A stretch of DNA of 64,000 nt from Fistularia commersonii (lineage: Eukaryota > Chordata > Actinopteri > Syngnathiformes > Fistulariidae), in NCBI GenBank assembly GCA_037954325.1, contig JBBMNZ010000052.1, positions 372,001 through 436,000 on the forward strand, in the 5' to 3' direction. Made by a program: the position numbers and the translations under genes. Positions within the stretch are counted from its first letter, which is position 1. Every line of letters begins with the position of its first letter. Positions 9,341-22,386 of the stretch are shown here, piece after piece. The notes below the pieces were generated by a model. That model worked only from the letters and a program-made list of their open reading frames with translations. It made no database searches and was not told where the DNA came from.

Positions 9341-12300
9341 CGGCAAAAACCAGCATATTTTAATTCATTAGTAATTTGCACTCCAACTCAAAAACGCTTC
9401 AACTCGGTGAGATAAGCAGTTGTTGAACTAATGGCTATATCTTTTGATCTTGTTGCTGGATTACACTGAATTTGACATATATTGTGCAGAATCATGTCCT
9501 AAACAACGTATATCAACAGCAGAAACCAGGTTAGTGAAATTCATTAGTTATTTCCACTCTTAATCAAAAACGCTTCAACCCGATAAGATAAGCACTTTTT
9601 GAACGAATGGCTATATCTTTTGAACCTGTGATGGGATTACACAGAATTTGACATATATTGTGCAGAATCATGTCCTAAACAACATATATCCAGAAGAAAC
9701 CAGCTTGATGAAATTCATGAGTTATTTCCTGTCCAACTCAAAAACGCTTCAACTCGGTGTGATAAGCACTTTTTGAACGAATGGCTATATCTTTTGAACT
9801 TGTACTGGATTAAACTGAATTTGACATTAATTGTGCAGAATCATGTTCTGTAAAACATATTTCAACGGCAGTAACCAGCTTGATGAAATCCATTAGTTAT
9901 TTCCACTCCTAATCAAAAACGCTTCAACTCGGTGAAGGAAGCACTTTTTGAACGAATGGCTATATCTTTTGAACTTGTAGCTGGATTACTCTGAATTTGA
10001 CATATATTGTGCAGAATCATGTACTGAACAACATATTTGAACAGTAGAAACCAGCTCGTTGAAATTCATTAGTTATTTCCACTCTTAATCAAAAACGCTT
10101 CAACACAATTAGGTAATCACTTTTTGAACGAATGGCTATATCTTTTGAACTTGTAGCTGGATTACACTGAATTTGACATATATTGTGCAAAATCATGTCC
10201 TAAACAACACATATCAACAGCAAAAACCAGCATATTGCAAATCATTAGTAATTTCCACTCCAACTCAAAAACGCTTCAACTCGGTGAGAAAAGCACTTTT
10301 TGAACGAATGGCTATAAATTTTGATCCTGTAGCTGGGTTACACTGAATTTGACATATATATTGCAGAATCAATTCCTAAACAACATATTTCAACAGTAGA
10401 AACCAGCTCGATGAAATTCATTAGTTATTTTCACTCCTAATCAAAAACGCTTCAACTCGGTGAGATGAAGACTTTTTGAATGAATGGCTATATGTTTTTA
10501 ACATGTGATGGGATTACACTGAAATTGACATATATCGTGCAGAATCATGTCCTAGACAACATATATCAACAGCAGAAACCAGCTTGATGAAATTCATTAG
10601 TTATTTCCACTCACACTCAAAAACAATTTAACTCGATTAGATAAGCAGTTTTTTACCTTATAGATATATCTTTTTAACTTGTAGCTGGATAACACTGAAG
10701 TTGACATATATTGTGCAGAATCATTTTCTAAACAACATATTTCAACAGGAGAAACCAGCTTGATGAAATTCATTAGTTATTTCCATCCCTAATAAAAAAC
10801 GCTTCAACTCGGTGAGATAAGCACTTTTTTAACGAATGGCGATATCTTTTGAACTTGTAGCTGGATTACACTGAATTTGACATTAATTGTGCAGAATCAT
10901 TTTCTAAACAACATATTTCAACAGGAGAAACCAGCTTGATGAAATTCATTAGTTATTTCCATCCCTAATAAAAAACGCTTCAACTCGGTGAGAGAAGCAC
11001 TTTCTGAACAAATGGCTATATATTTTGATCCTGTAGCTGGGTTTCACTGAATTTGACATATATATTGCAGAATCATGTCCTAAACAACATATTTCAAAAT
11101 CAGAAACCAGCTTAATGAAATTCATTAGTTATTTTCACTCTTAATCAAAAACGCTTCAACCCGATAAGATACGCACTTTTTGAACGAATGGCTATATCTT
11201 TTGAACCTGTGATGTGATTACACTAAATTTGACATATATTGTGCAAAATCATGTCCTAAACAACATATATCAACAGCAAAAACCAGCATATTGAAATTCA
11301 TTAGTTATTTCCAGTCCAACTAAAAAACGCTTCAACTCGGTGAGATAAGCAGTTTTTTAACGAATGGCTATATCTTTTGATCTTGTCGCTGGATTACACT
11401 GAATTTGACATATATTGTATAGAATCATGTCCTATACAACATATTTCAACAGCAGAAACCAGCTTGATGAAATCCATTAGTTTTTTCCACTCCTAATCAA
11501 AAACGCTTCAACTCGGTTAGATAAGACGTTTTTGAACGAATGGCTATATCTTTTGAACATGTGATGGGATTACACTGAAATTGACATATATTGTGCAGAA
11601 TCATGTCCTAGACAACATATTTCAACAGTAGAAACCAGCTTAATGGAATTCGTTAGTTATTTCCACTCCTAATCAAAAACGCTTCAACTCGGTTAGATAA
11701 GACGTTTTTGAACGAATGGCTATATCTTTTGAACATGTGATGGGATTACACTGAAATTGACATATATTGTGCAGAATCATGTCCTAGACAACATATTTCA
11801 ACAGTAGAAACCAGCTTAATGGAATTCGTTAGTTATTTCCACTCCTAATCAAAAACGCTTCAACTCGGTGAGATGAAGACTTTTTGAACGAATGGCTTTA
11901 TCTTTTAACCTGTGATGGGATTACACTGAAATTGACATATATTGTGCAGAATCATGTCCTAAACAACATATATCAACAGCAGAAACCAGCATGATGAAAT
12001 TCATTAGTTATTTCCACTCCTAATCAAAAACGATTTAACTCGATAAGATATGCAGTTTTTGACCTTATGGCTATATCTTTTGAACTTGTGGCTGGATTAC
12101 ACTGAATTTGACATATATTGTACAAAATCATGTCCTATACAACATCTATCAACAGCAGAAACAGGCTTGGTGGAAATCATTAGTCATTTCCACTCAAAAA
12201 CAAAAAAGCTTCAACTCAGTGAGATAATTACTTTTTTACCTTATGGCTATATCTTTTGAACTTATAGCTGGATTACACTGAATTTGACATATTGTGTGCA

Positions 12301-12857
12301 GAATATTGTCCTAAACAACATATTTCAACAGCAGAAACCAGATTAATGAAATTCATTAGTTATTTCATCTCCTAATCAATAACGCTTCAACTCAGTGAGA
12401 AAAGCACTTTTTTAACGAATGGCTATATATTTTGATCTTGTAGCTGGGTTACACTGAATTTGACATATATTGTGCAGAATCATGTTCTAAACAAGATATT
12501 TCAACAGCAGAAACCGGCTTGATGAAATTCATTAGTTATTTCCACTACTAGTCAAAAACGCTTCAAGTCAGTGATATAAGAACTTTTTGAACGAATGGCT
12601 ATATCTTTTGAATTTGTACCTGGATTACACTGAATTTGACATATTTTGTGCAGAATCATGTCCGAAACAACATATTTCCACAGCAAAAACCAGCTTAATG
12701 AAATTCTTTTTTTTTTTTCCACTCCTAATCAAAAACGCTTCAACTCAGTGAGATTAAGACTTTTTGAACGAATGGATATATCTTTTGAACCTGCGATGGG
12801 ATCACACTGAATTTGACATATATTGTGCAGAATCTTGTCCTAAAAAACATATATCAA
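9341..12857. repeat. Q2: 20-monomer HOR unit, second copy
   Basis: This is the tandem copy of Q1, one base shorter mainly because of TATCTTTTAACC near 11,900 where Q1 has one more T. The junction with Q1 is bracketed to 9,319-9,341: left of it the sequence has CTTGTCC, as in 12,830-12,840, and right of it CGGCAAAAACC, as at 5,823. That places the crossover in about 20 bp of conserved sequence. Confidence 0.9.
12707..12718. repeat. T12 tract in Q2/R0
   Basis: This is the Q2 counterpart of the tract at 9190, unchanged in length. Confidence 0.92.
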
Positions 12858-13130
12858 CAGCAAAAACCAGCATATTGAAATTCATTAGTTATTTCAACTC
12901 CAACTCAAAAACGCTTCAACTCGGTGAGATGAGCAGTTTTCGAACAAATGGCTATATCTTTTGATCTTGTCGCTGGATTACACTGAATTTGACATATATT
13001 GTACAGAATCATGTCCTATACAACATCTATCAACAGCAGAAAAAGGCTTGGTGAAATTCAATAGTTATTTCCTCTCTTAATCAAAAACGCTTCAACTCGA
13101 TAAGATAAGAACTTTTTGAACGAATGGCTA

Positions 13131-14359
13131 TACCTTTTGAACCTTCGATGGGATTACACAGAATTTGACATATATTGTGCAGAATCTTGTCCTAAACAAC
13201 ATATTTCAACAGTAGAAACCAGCTTGATGAAATTCATTAGTTATTTCCACTCCTAATCAAAAACGCTTCAACTCGGTGAGATAAGCACTTTTTGAACTAA
13301 TGGCTGTATCTTTTGAACTTGTAGCTGGATTACCCTGAATTTTACATTTTTTGTGCTGAATCATGTCCTGTACAACATATTTCAACAACAGAAACCAGCT
13401 TGATGAAATTAATTATTTATTTCCACTCCTAATCAAAAACTCTTCAACTCCGTGAGATAAGCACTTTTTGAACGAAAGGCTATATCTTTTGATCTTGACG
13501 CTGGATTACACTGAATTTGACATATTTTGCGTAGAATCATGTCCTAAAAAACATATTTCAACAGCAGAAACCAGCTTGATGAAATTCATTAGTTATTTCC
13601 ACTTCTAATCAAAAACGCTTCAACCCGATAAGATAAACACTTTTTGAACGAATGGCTATCTGTTTTTAACCTGTGATGGGATTACACTGAATTTGACATA
13701 TTTTGTGCAGAATCATGTCCTAAAAAACATATTTCAACATCAGAAACCAGCTAGATGAAATTCATTAGTTATTTCCACTCCTAATCAAAAACTCTTCAAC
13801 TCGGTGAGATAAGTCCTTTATGAACGAATGGCTATATCTTTTGAACCTGTGATGGGATTACACTGAAGTTGACATATTTTGTGCAGAATGATGTCCTACA
13901 CAACATTTTTCAACGGCAGAAACCAGCTTGATTAAATTCATTTGTTATTTCCACTCCGAATCAAATACGCTTCAAGTTGGTGAGATAAAGTCTTTTTGAA
14001 CGAATGGCTATATCTTTTGATCTTGACGCTGGATTACACTGAATTTGACATATATTGTGCTGAATCATGTCCTAAACAACATATCTTAACAGCAGAAACC
14101 AGCTTGATGAAATACATGAGTCATTTCCACTCAACATCAAAAACCCTTCAACTCAGTGAGATAAGCACTTTTTGACCTTATGGATACATCTTTTGAACTT
14201 GTGGCTGGATTAACATGAATTTGACATATATTGTGCAGAATCATGTTCTAAACAAGATATTTCAACAGCAGAAACCGGCTTGATGAAATTCATTAGTTAT
14301 TTCCACTCCTAATCAAAAACGGTTCAACTCGGTGTGAAGACTTTTTGAACGAATGGCTA
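13131..14359. repeat. D1 in R0: first of two tandem 7-monomer blocks
   Basis: The distance between TACCTTTTGAAC landmarks at 13131 and 14360 is 1,229 bp, or seven monomers. D1 is marked by GGCTATCTGTTTTT, AAAACTCTTC near 13,797, TTGATTAAATTCATTTG, TGTGCTGAATC and AAAACCCTTC. These separate it from D2. Confidence 0.88.
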
Positions 14360-15588
14360 TACCTTTTGAACGTTCGATGGGATTACACAGAATTTGACAT
14401 ATATTGTGCAGAATCTTGTCCTAAACAACATATTTCAACAGTAGAAACCAGCATGATGAAATTCATTAGTTATTTCCACTCCTAATCAAAAACGCTTCAA
14501 CTCGGTGAGATAAGCACTTTTTGAACTAATGGCTGTATCTTTTGAACTTGTAGCTGGATTACCCTGAATTTTACATTTTTTGTGCTGAATCATGTCCTGT
14601 ACAACATATTTCAACAACAGAAACCAGCTTGATGAAATTAATTATTTATTTCCACTCCTAATCAAAAACTCTTCAACTCCGTGAGATAAGCACTTTTTGA
14701 ACGAAAGGCTATATCTTTTGATCTTGACGCTGGATTACACTGAATTTGACATATTTTGCGTAGAATCATGTCCTAAAAAACATATTTCAACAGCAGAAAC
14801 CAGCTTGATGAAATTCATTAGTTATTTCCACTTCTAATCAAAAACGCTTCAACCTGATAAGATAAACACTTTTTGAACGAATGGCTATATGTTTTTAACC
14901 TGTGATGGGATTACACTGAATTTGACATATTTTGTGCAGAATCATGTCCTAAAAAACATATTTCAACATCAGAAACCAGCTAGATGAAATTCATTAGTTA
15001 TTTCCACTCCTAATCAAAAACGCTTCAACTCGGTGAGATAAGTCCTTTATGAACGAATGGCTATATCTTTTGAACCTGTGATGGGATTACACTGAAGTTG
15101 ACATATTTTGTGCAGAATGATGTCCTACACAACATTTTTCAACGGCAGAAACCAGCTTGATGAAATTCATTCGTTATTTCCACTCCGAATCAAATACGCT
15201 TCAAGTTGGTGAGATAAAGTCTTTTTGAACGAATGGCTATATCTTTTGATCTTGACGCTGGATTACACTGAATTTGACATATATTGTGCAGAATCATGTC
15301 CTAAACAACATATCTTAACAGCAGAAACCAGCTTGATGAAATTCATGAGTCATTTCCACTCAACATCAAAAACGCTTCAACTCAGTGAGATAAGCACTTT
15401 TTGACCTTATGGATACATCTTTTGAACTTGTGGCTGGATTAACATGAATTTGACATATATTGTGCAGAATCATGTTCTAAACAAGATATTTCAACAGCAG
15501 AAACCGGCTTGATGAAATTCATTAGTTATTTCCACTCCTAATCAAAAACGGTTCAACTCGGTGTGAAGACTTTTTGAACGAATGGCTA
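14360..15588. repeat. D2 in R0: second 7-monomer block
   Basis: D2 follows D1 directly and matches it except at diagnostic sites: GGCTATATGTTTTT, AAAACGCTTC, TTGATGAAATTCATTCG, TGTGCAGAATC and AAAACGCTTC. Its entry reads GAACGTTCG where D1 has GAACCTTCG. The consistent D1/D2 differences in R0, R1 and R2 show that this duplication came before the R-unit amplification. Confidence 0.88.
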
Positions 15589-16325
15589 TATCTTTTTAAC
15601 CTGTGATGGGATTACACTGAAATTGACATATATTGTGCAGAATCATGTCCTAGACAACATATTTCAACAGTAGAAACCAGCTTAATGGAATTCGTTAGTT
15701 ATTTCCACTCCTAATCAAAAACGCTTCAACTCGGTGAGATGAAGACTTTTTGAACGAATGGCTTTATCTTTTTAACCTGTGATGGGATTACACTGAAATT
15801 GACATATATCGTGCAGAATCGTGTCCTAAACAACATATATCAACAGCAGAAACCAGCATGATGAAATTCATTAGTTATTTCCAATCCAACTCAAAAACGA
15901 TTAACTCGATAAGATAAGCACTTTTTGACCTTAAGGCTATATCTTTTGAACATGTAGCTGGATTACACTGAATTTGACATATATTGTGCAGAATCATGTC
16001 CTAAACAACATATTTCAAAAGCAGAAACCAGCTTGATGATATTCAATAGTTATTTCCTCTCTTAATCAAAAACGCTTCAACTCGGTGACATAAGCACTTT
16101 TTGAACGCATGGCTATATCTTTTGAACTTTTAGCTGGATTACACTGAATTTGACATATATTGTGCAAAATCATGTCCTAAACAACACATATCAACAGCAA
16201 AAACCAGCATATTGCAAATCATTAGTAATTTCGACTCCAACTCAATAACGCTTCAACTCGGTGAGAAAAGCACTTTTTTAACGCATGGGTATAGCTTTTG
16301 AAAATGTGCCTGGATTACACTGAAT

Positions 16326-16437
16326 TTGACATAAATTGTACAAAATCTTTTCCTAAACAATTTTTCAACCCGATAAGATAAACACTTTTTGAACGAATGG
16401 CTATATCTTTTGATTTTGTCGCTGAATTACACTGAAT
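16326..16437. repeat. Truncated 112 bp monomer, copy 3
   Basis: This copy has the same internal loss as the ones at 2034 and 4432. The seam here reads TTTTTCAACCCG rather than TTTTTCAGCCCG, so it keeps the intact TTCAAC word expected if the deletion joined two TTCAAC repeats. Confidence 0.9.
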
Positions 16438-16508
16438 TTGACATATTTTATGCAGAATCATGTCCTAAACAACATATTTCAACAACAGAAACCAGATTAA
16501 TGAAATTC

Positions 16509-16520
16509 TTTTTTTTTTTT
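16509..16520. repeat. T12 tract in the third P copy
   Basis: It lies one monomer after the truncated monomer, as in P1 and P2. Confidence 0.92.
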
Positions 16521-17278
16521 CCACTCCTAATCAAAAACGCTTCAACTCAGTGAGATGAAGACTTTTTGAACGAATGGATATATCTTTTGAACCTGTGATG
16601 GGATCACACTGAATTTGACATATATTGTGCAGAATCTTGTCCTAAACAACATATATCAACAGCAAAAACCAGCATATTGAAATTCATTAGTTATTTCAAC
16701 TCCAACTCAAAAACGCTTCAACTCGGTGAGATGAGCAGATTTCGAACGAATGGTTATATCTTTTGATCTTGTCGCTGGATTACTATGAATTTGACATATA
16801 TTGTACAGAATCATGTCCTATACAACATCTATCAGCAGCAGAAAAAGGCTTGGTGAAATTCAATAGTTATTTCCTCTCTTAATCAAAAACGCTTCAACTC
16901 GATAAGATAAGAACTTTTTGAACGAATGGCTATATCTTTTGAACCTTCGATGGGATTACACAGAATTTGACATATATTGTGCAGAATCTTGTCCTAAACA
17001 ACATATTTCAACAGTAGAAACTAACTTGATGAAATTCATTAGTTATTTCCACTCCTAATCAAAAACGCTTCAACTCGGTGAGATAAGCACTTTTTGAACT
17101 AATGGCTGTATCTTTTGAACTGGTAGCTGGATTACACTGAATTTTACATTTTTTGTGCTGAATCATGTCCTGTACAACATATTTCGACAACAGAAACCAG
17201 CTTGATGAAATTGATTAGTTATTTCCACTCCTAATCAAAAACTCTTCAACTCCGAGAGATAAGCACTTTTTGAACGAA

Positions 17279-18180
17279 AGGCTATATCTTTTGATCTTGA
17301 CGCTGGATTACACTGAATTTGACATATTTTGCGTAGAATCATGTCCTAAAAAACATATTTCAACAGCAGAAACCAGCTTGATGAAATTCATTAGTTATTT
17401 CCACTTCTAATCAAAAACGCTTCAACCCAATAAGATAAACACTTTTTGAACGAATGGCTATATCTTTTGAACCTGTGATGGGATTACGCTGAATTTGACA
17501 TATTTTGTGCAGAATCATGTCCTAAAAAACATATTTCAACATCAGAAACAAGCTAGATGAAATTCATTAGTTATTTCCACTCCTAATCAAAAACGCTTCA
17601 ACTCGGTGAGATAAGTTCTTTTTGAACGAATGGCTTTTTTTTTTGAACCTGTGATGGGATTACACTGAAGTTGACATATTTTGTGCAGAATGATGTCCTA
17701 CACAACATTTTTCAACGGCAGAAACCAGCTTGATGAAATTCATTTGTTATTTCCAGTCCGAATGAAATACGCTTCAAGTCGGTGAGATAAAGTCTTTTTG
17801 AACGAATGGCTATATCTTTTGATCTTGACGCTGGATTACACTGAATTTGACATATATTGTGCAGAATCATGTCCTAAACAACATATCTTAACAGCAGAAA
17901 CCAGCTTGATGAAATTCATTAGTCATTTCCACTCAATATCAAAAACGCTTCAACTCAGTGAGATAAGCACTTTTTGACCTTATGGATACATCTTTTGAAC
18001 TTGTGGCTGGATTAACATGAATTTGACATATATTGTGCAGAATCATGTTCTAAACAAGATATTTCAACAGTAGAAACCAGCTTAATGGAATTCGTTAGTT
18101 ATTTCCACTCCTAATCAAAAACGCTTCAACTCGGTGAGATGAAGACTTTTTGAACGAATGGCTTTATCTTTTTAACCTGT
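17279..18180. repeat. Partial D-type block with one monomer deleted
   Basis: The monomers follow the D order (GAACGAAAGGC, TTTTGCGTAGAATC, ACATCAGAAAC, AGTTGACATATTTTG, CATATCTTAACAG, ACAAGATATTTCAACAG). At about 18,066 the sequence passes from ACAAGATATTTCAACAG to TAGAAACCAGCTTAATGG. In R0 those two halves are one monomer apart (near 15,490 and 15,664), so about 175 bp has been lost at the shared ATATTTCAACAG. The block also carries a private ten-base T-run at 17635-17644. Confidence 0.8.
17635..17644. repeat. T10 tract in the TATATCTTTT box
   Basis: GGCTATATCTTTTG reads GGC, ten T, G here. The position in the monomer differs from the other T-runs and I saw it in no other monomer. Confidence 0.9.
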
Positions 18181-21100
18181 GATGGGATTACACTGAATTT
18201 GACATATATTGTGCAGAATCATGTCCTAAACAACATATATCAACAGCAGAAACCAGCATGATGAAATTCATTAGTTATTTCCACTCCTAATCAAAAACGA
18301 TTTAACTCGATAAGATATGCAGTTTTTGACCTTATGGCTATATCTTTTGAACTTGTGGCTGGATTACACTGAATTTGACATATATTGTACAAAATCATGT
18401 TCTATACAACATCTATCAACAGCAGAAACAGGCTTGGTGGAAATCATTAGTCATTTCCACTCAAAAACAAAAAAGCTTCAACTCAGTGAGATAATTACTT
18501 TTTTACCTTATGGCTATATCTTTTGAACTTATAGCTGAATTACACTGAATTTGACATATATTGTGCAGAATCATGTCCTAAAAAACATATATCAACGGCA
18601 AAAACCAGCATATTTTAATTCATTAGTAATTTGCACTCCAACTCAAAAACGCTTCAACTCGGTGAGATAAGCAGTTTTTGAACTAATGGCTATATCTTTT
18701 GATCTTGTTGCTGGATTACACTGAATTTGACATATATTGTGCAGAATCATGTCCTAAACAACGTATATCAACAGCAGAAACCAGGTTAGTGAAATTCATT
18801 AGTTATTTCCACTCTTAATCAAAAACGCTTCAACCCGATAAGATAAGCACTTTTTGAACGAATGGCTATATCTTTTGAACCTGTGATGGGATTACACAGA
18901 ATTTGACATATATTGTGCAGAATCATGTCCTAAACAACATATATCCAGAAGAAACCAGCTTGATGAAATTCATGAGTTATTTCCTGTCCAACTCAAAAAC
19001 GCTTCAACTCGGTGTGATAAGCACTTTTTGAACGAATGGCTATATCTTTTGAACTTGTACTGGATTAAACTGAATTTGACATTAATTGTGCAGAATCATG
19101 TTCTATAAAACATATTTCAACGGCAGTAACCAGCTTGATGAAATCCATTAGTTATTTCCACTCCTAATCAAAAACGCTTCAACTCGGTGAAGGAAGCACT
19201 TTTTGAACGAATGGCTATATCTTTTGAACTTGTAGCTGGATTACTCTGAATTTGACATATATTGTGCAGAATCATGTACTGAACAACATATTTGAACAGT
19301 AGAAACCAGCTCGTTGAAATTCATTAGTTATTTCCACTCTTAATCAAAAACGCTTCAACACAATTAGGTAATCACTTTTTGAACGAATGGCTATATCTTT
19401 TGAACTTGTAGCTGGATTACACTGAATTTGACATATATTGTGCAAAATCATGTCCTAAACAACACATATCAACAGCAAAAACCAGCATATTGCAAATCAT
19501 TAGTAATTTCCACTCCAACTCAAAAACGCTTCAACTCGGTGAGAAAAGCACTTTTTGAACGAATGGCTATAAATTTTGATCCTGTAGCTGGGTTACACTG
19601 AATTTGACATATATATTGCAGAATCAATTCCTAAACAACATATTTCAACAGTAGAAACCAGCTCGATGAAATTCATTAGTTATTTTCACTCCTAATCAAA
19701 AACGCTTCAACTCGGTGAGATGAAGACTTTTTGAATGAATGGCTATATGTTTTTAACATGTGATGGGATTACACTGAAATTGACATATATCGTGCAGAAT
19801 CATGTCCTAGACAACATATATCAACAGCAGAAACCAGCTTGATGAAATTCATTAGTTATTTCCACTCACACTCAAAAACAATTTAACTCGATTAGATAAG
19901 CAGTTTTTTACCTTATAGATATATCTTTTTAACTTGTAGCTGGATAACACTGAAGTTGACATATATTGTGCAGAATCATTTTCTAAACAACATATTTCAA
20001 CAGGAGAAACCAGCTTGATGAAATTCATTAGTTATTTCCATCCCTAATAAAAAACGCTTCAACTCGGTGAGATAAGCACTTTTTTAACGAATGGCGATAT
20101 CTTTTGAACTTGTAGCTGGATTACACTGAATTTGACATTAATTGTGCAGAATCATTTTCTAAACAACATATTTCAACAGGAGAAACCAGCTTGATGAAAT
20201 TCATTAGTTATTTCCATCCCTAATAAAAAACGCTTCAACTCGGTGAGAGAAGCACTTTCTGAACAAATGGCTATATATTTTGATCCTTTAGCTGGGTTTC
20301 ACTGAATTTGACATATATATTGCAGAATCATGTCCTAAACAACATATTTCAAAATCAGAAACCAGCTTAATGAAATTCATTAGTTATTTTCACTCTTAAT
20401 CAAAAACGCTTCAACCCGATAAGATACGCACTTTTTGAACGAATGGCTATATCTTTTGAACCTGTGATGTGATTACACTAAATTTGACATATATTGTGCA
20501 AAATCATGTCCTAAACAACATATATCAACAGCAAAAACCAGCATATTGAAATTCATTAGTTATTTCCAGTCCAACTAAAAAACGCTTCAACTCGGTGAGA
20601 TAAGCAGTTTTTTAACGAATGGCTATATCTTTTGATCTTGTCGCTGGATTACACTGAATTTGACATATATTGTACAGAATCATGTCCTATACAACATATT
20701 TCAACAGCAGAAACCAGCTTGATGAAATCCATTAGTTTTTTCCACTCCTAATCAAAAACGCTTCAACTCGGTTAGATAAGACGTTTTTGAACGAATGGCT
20801 ATATCTTTTGAACATGTGATGGGATTACACTGAAATTGACATATATTGCGCAGAATCATGTCCTAGACAACATATTTCAACAGTAGAAACCAGCTTAATG
20901 GAATTCGTTAGTTATTTCCACTCTTAATCAAAAACGCTTCAACTCGGTTAGATAAGACGTTTTTGAACGAATGGCTATATCTTTTGAACATGTGATGGGA
21001 TTACACTGAAATTGACATATATTGTGCAGAATCATGTCCTAGACAACATATTTCAACAGTAGAAACCAGCTTAATGGAATTCGTTAGTTATTTCCACTCC

Positions 21101-22092
21101 TAATCAAAAACGCTTCAACTCGGTGAGATGAAGACTTTTTGAACGAATGGCTTTATCTTTTTAACCTGTGATGGGATTACACTGAAATTGACATATATTG
21201 TGCAGAATCATGTCCTAAACAACATATATCAACAGCAGAAACCAGCATGATGAAATTCATTAGTTATTTCCACTCCTAATCAAAAACGATTTAACTCGAT
21301 AAGATATGCAGTTTTTGACCTTATGGCTATATCTTTTGAACTTGTGGCTGGATTACACTGAATTTGACATATATTGTACAAAATCATGTCCTATACAACA
21401 TCTATCAACAGCAGAAACAGGCTTGGTGGAAATCATTAGTCATTTCCACTCAAAAACAAAAAAGCTTCAACTCAGTGAGATAATTACTTTTTTACCTTAT
21501 GGCTATATCTTTTGAACTTATAGCTGGATTACACTGAATTTGACATATTGTGTGCAGAATATTGTCCTAAACAACATATTTCAACAGCAGAAACCAGATT
21601 AATGAAATTCATTAGTTATTTCATCTCCTAATCAATAACGCTTCAACTCAGTGTGAAAAGCACTTTTTTAACGAATGGCTATATATTTAGATCTTGTAGC
21701 TGGGTTACACTGAATTTGACATATATTGTGCAGAATCATGTTCTAAACAAGATATTTCAACAGCAGAAACCGGCTTGATGAAATTCATTAGTTATTTCCA
21801 CTACTAGTCAAAAACGCTTCAAGTCAGTGATATAAGAACTTTTTGAACGAATGGCTATATCTTTTGAATTTGTACCTGGATTACACTGAATTTGACATAT
21901 TTTGTGCAGAATCATGTCCGAAACAACATATTTCCACAGCAAAAACCAGCTTAATGAAATTCTTTTTTTTTTTTCCACTCCTAATCAAAAACGCTTCAAC
22001 TCAGTGAGATTAAGACTTTTTGAACGAATGGATATATCTTTTGAACCTGCGATGGGATCACACTGAATTTGACATATATTGTGCAGAATCTT
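18180..22092. repeat. Q-type block, third copy
   Basis: It matches about 5,407-9,319 at a constant offset of 12,773 bp (5544 to 18317, 8533 to 21306). After 22,092 it follows the Q2/R0 continuation rather than the Q1/Q2 junction, so this copy was taken from a chromatid without that junction. Its last ~790 bp is also the start of R1. Confidence 0.87.
21963..21974. repeat. T12 tract in R1
   Basis: Same monomer variant and length as at 12707. Confidence 0.92.
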
Positions 22093-22386
22093 GTCCTAAA
22101 AAACATATATCAACAGCAAAAACCAGCATATTGAAATTCATTAGTTATTTCAACTCCAACTCAAAAACGCTTCAACTCGGTGAGATGAGCAGTTTTCGAA
22201 CGAATGGCTATATCTTTTGATCTTGTCGCTGGATTACACTGAATTTGACATATATTGTACAGAATCATGTCCTATACAACATCTATCAACAGCAGAAAAA
22301 GGCTTGGTGAAATTCAATAGTTATTTCCTCTCTTAATCAAAAACGCTTCAACTCGATAAGATAAGAACTTTTTGAACGAATGGCTA

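Larger units (their letters stand above)
12050..15882. repeat. R0: partial 22-monomer HOR unit
   Basis: It matches 21,306-25,136 at an offset of 9,256 bp and belongs to the ~3,868 bp family that is in tandem further right. It shares the T-run monomer, the AACCTGCGATGGGATC variant and two D blocks. At about 15,882 it stops following R and joins a P segment: the sequence passes from CATTAGTTATTTCC to AATCCAACTC, as at 1,591, instead of the ACTCCTAATC continuation found at 25,140. Confidence 0.87.
15883..17278. repeat. P-type segment, third copy (partial)
   Basis: It matches 1,591-2,986 with few changes. It carries the truncated monomer at 16326-16437 and the T-run at 16509-16520. At its right end TCCGAGAGATAAGC joins GAACGAAAGGC, where the sequence changes to D-type. 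Confidence 0.86.

Noticed and set aside
12764..12964. Open reading frame of 66 codons, also at 22020, 25888 and 29756
   Set aside because: The same reasoning applies: it is a chance opening in one monomer pair that travels with the R unit.
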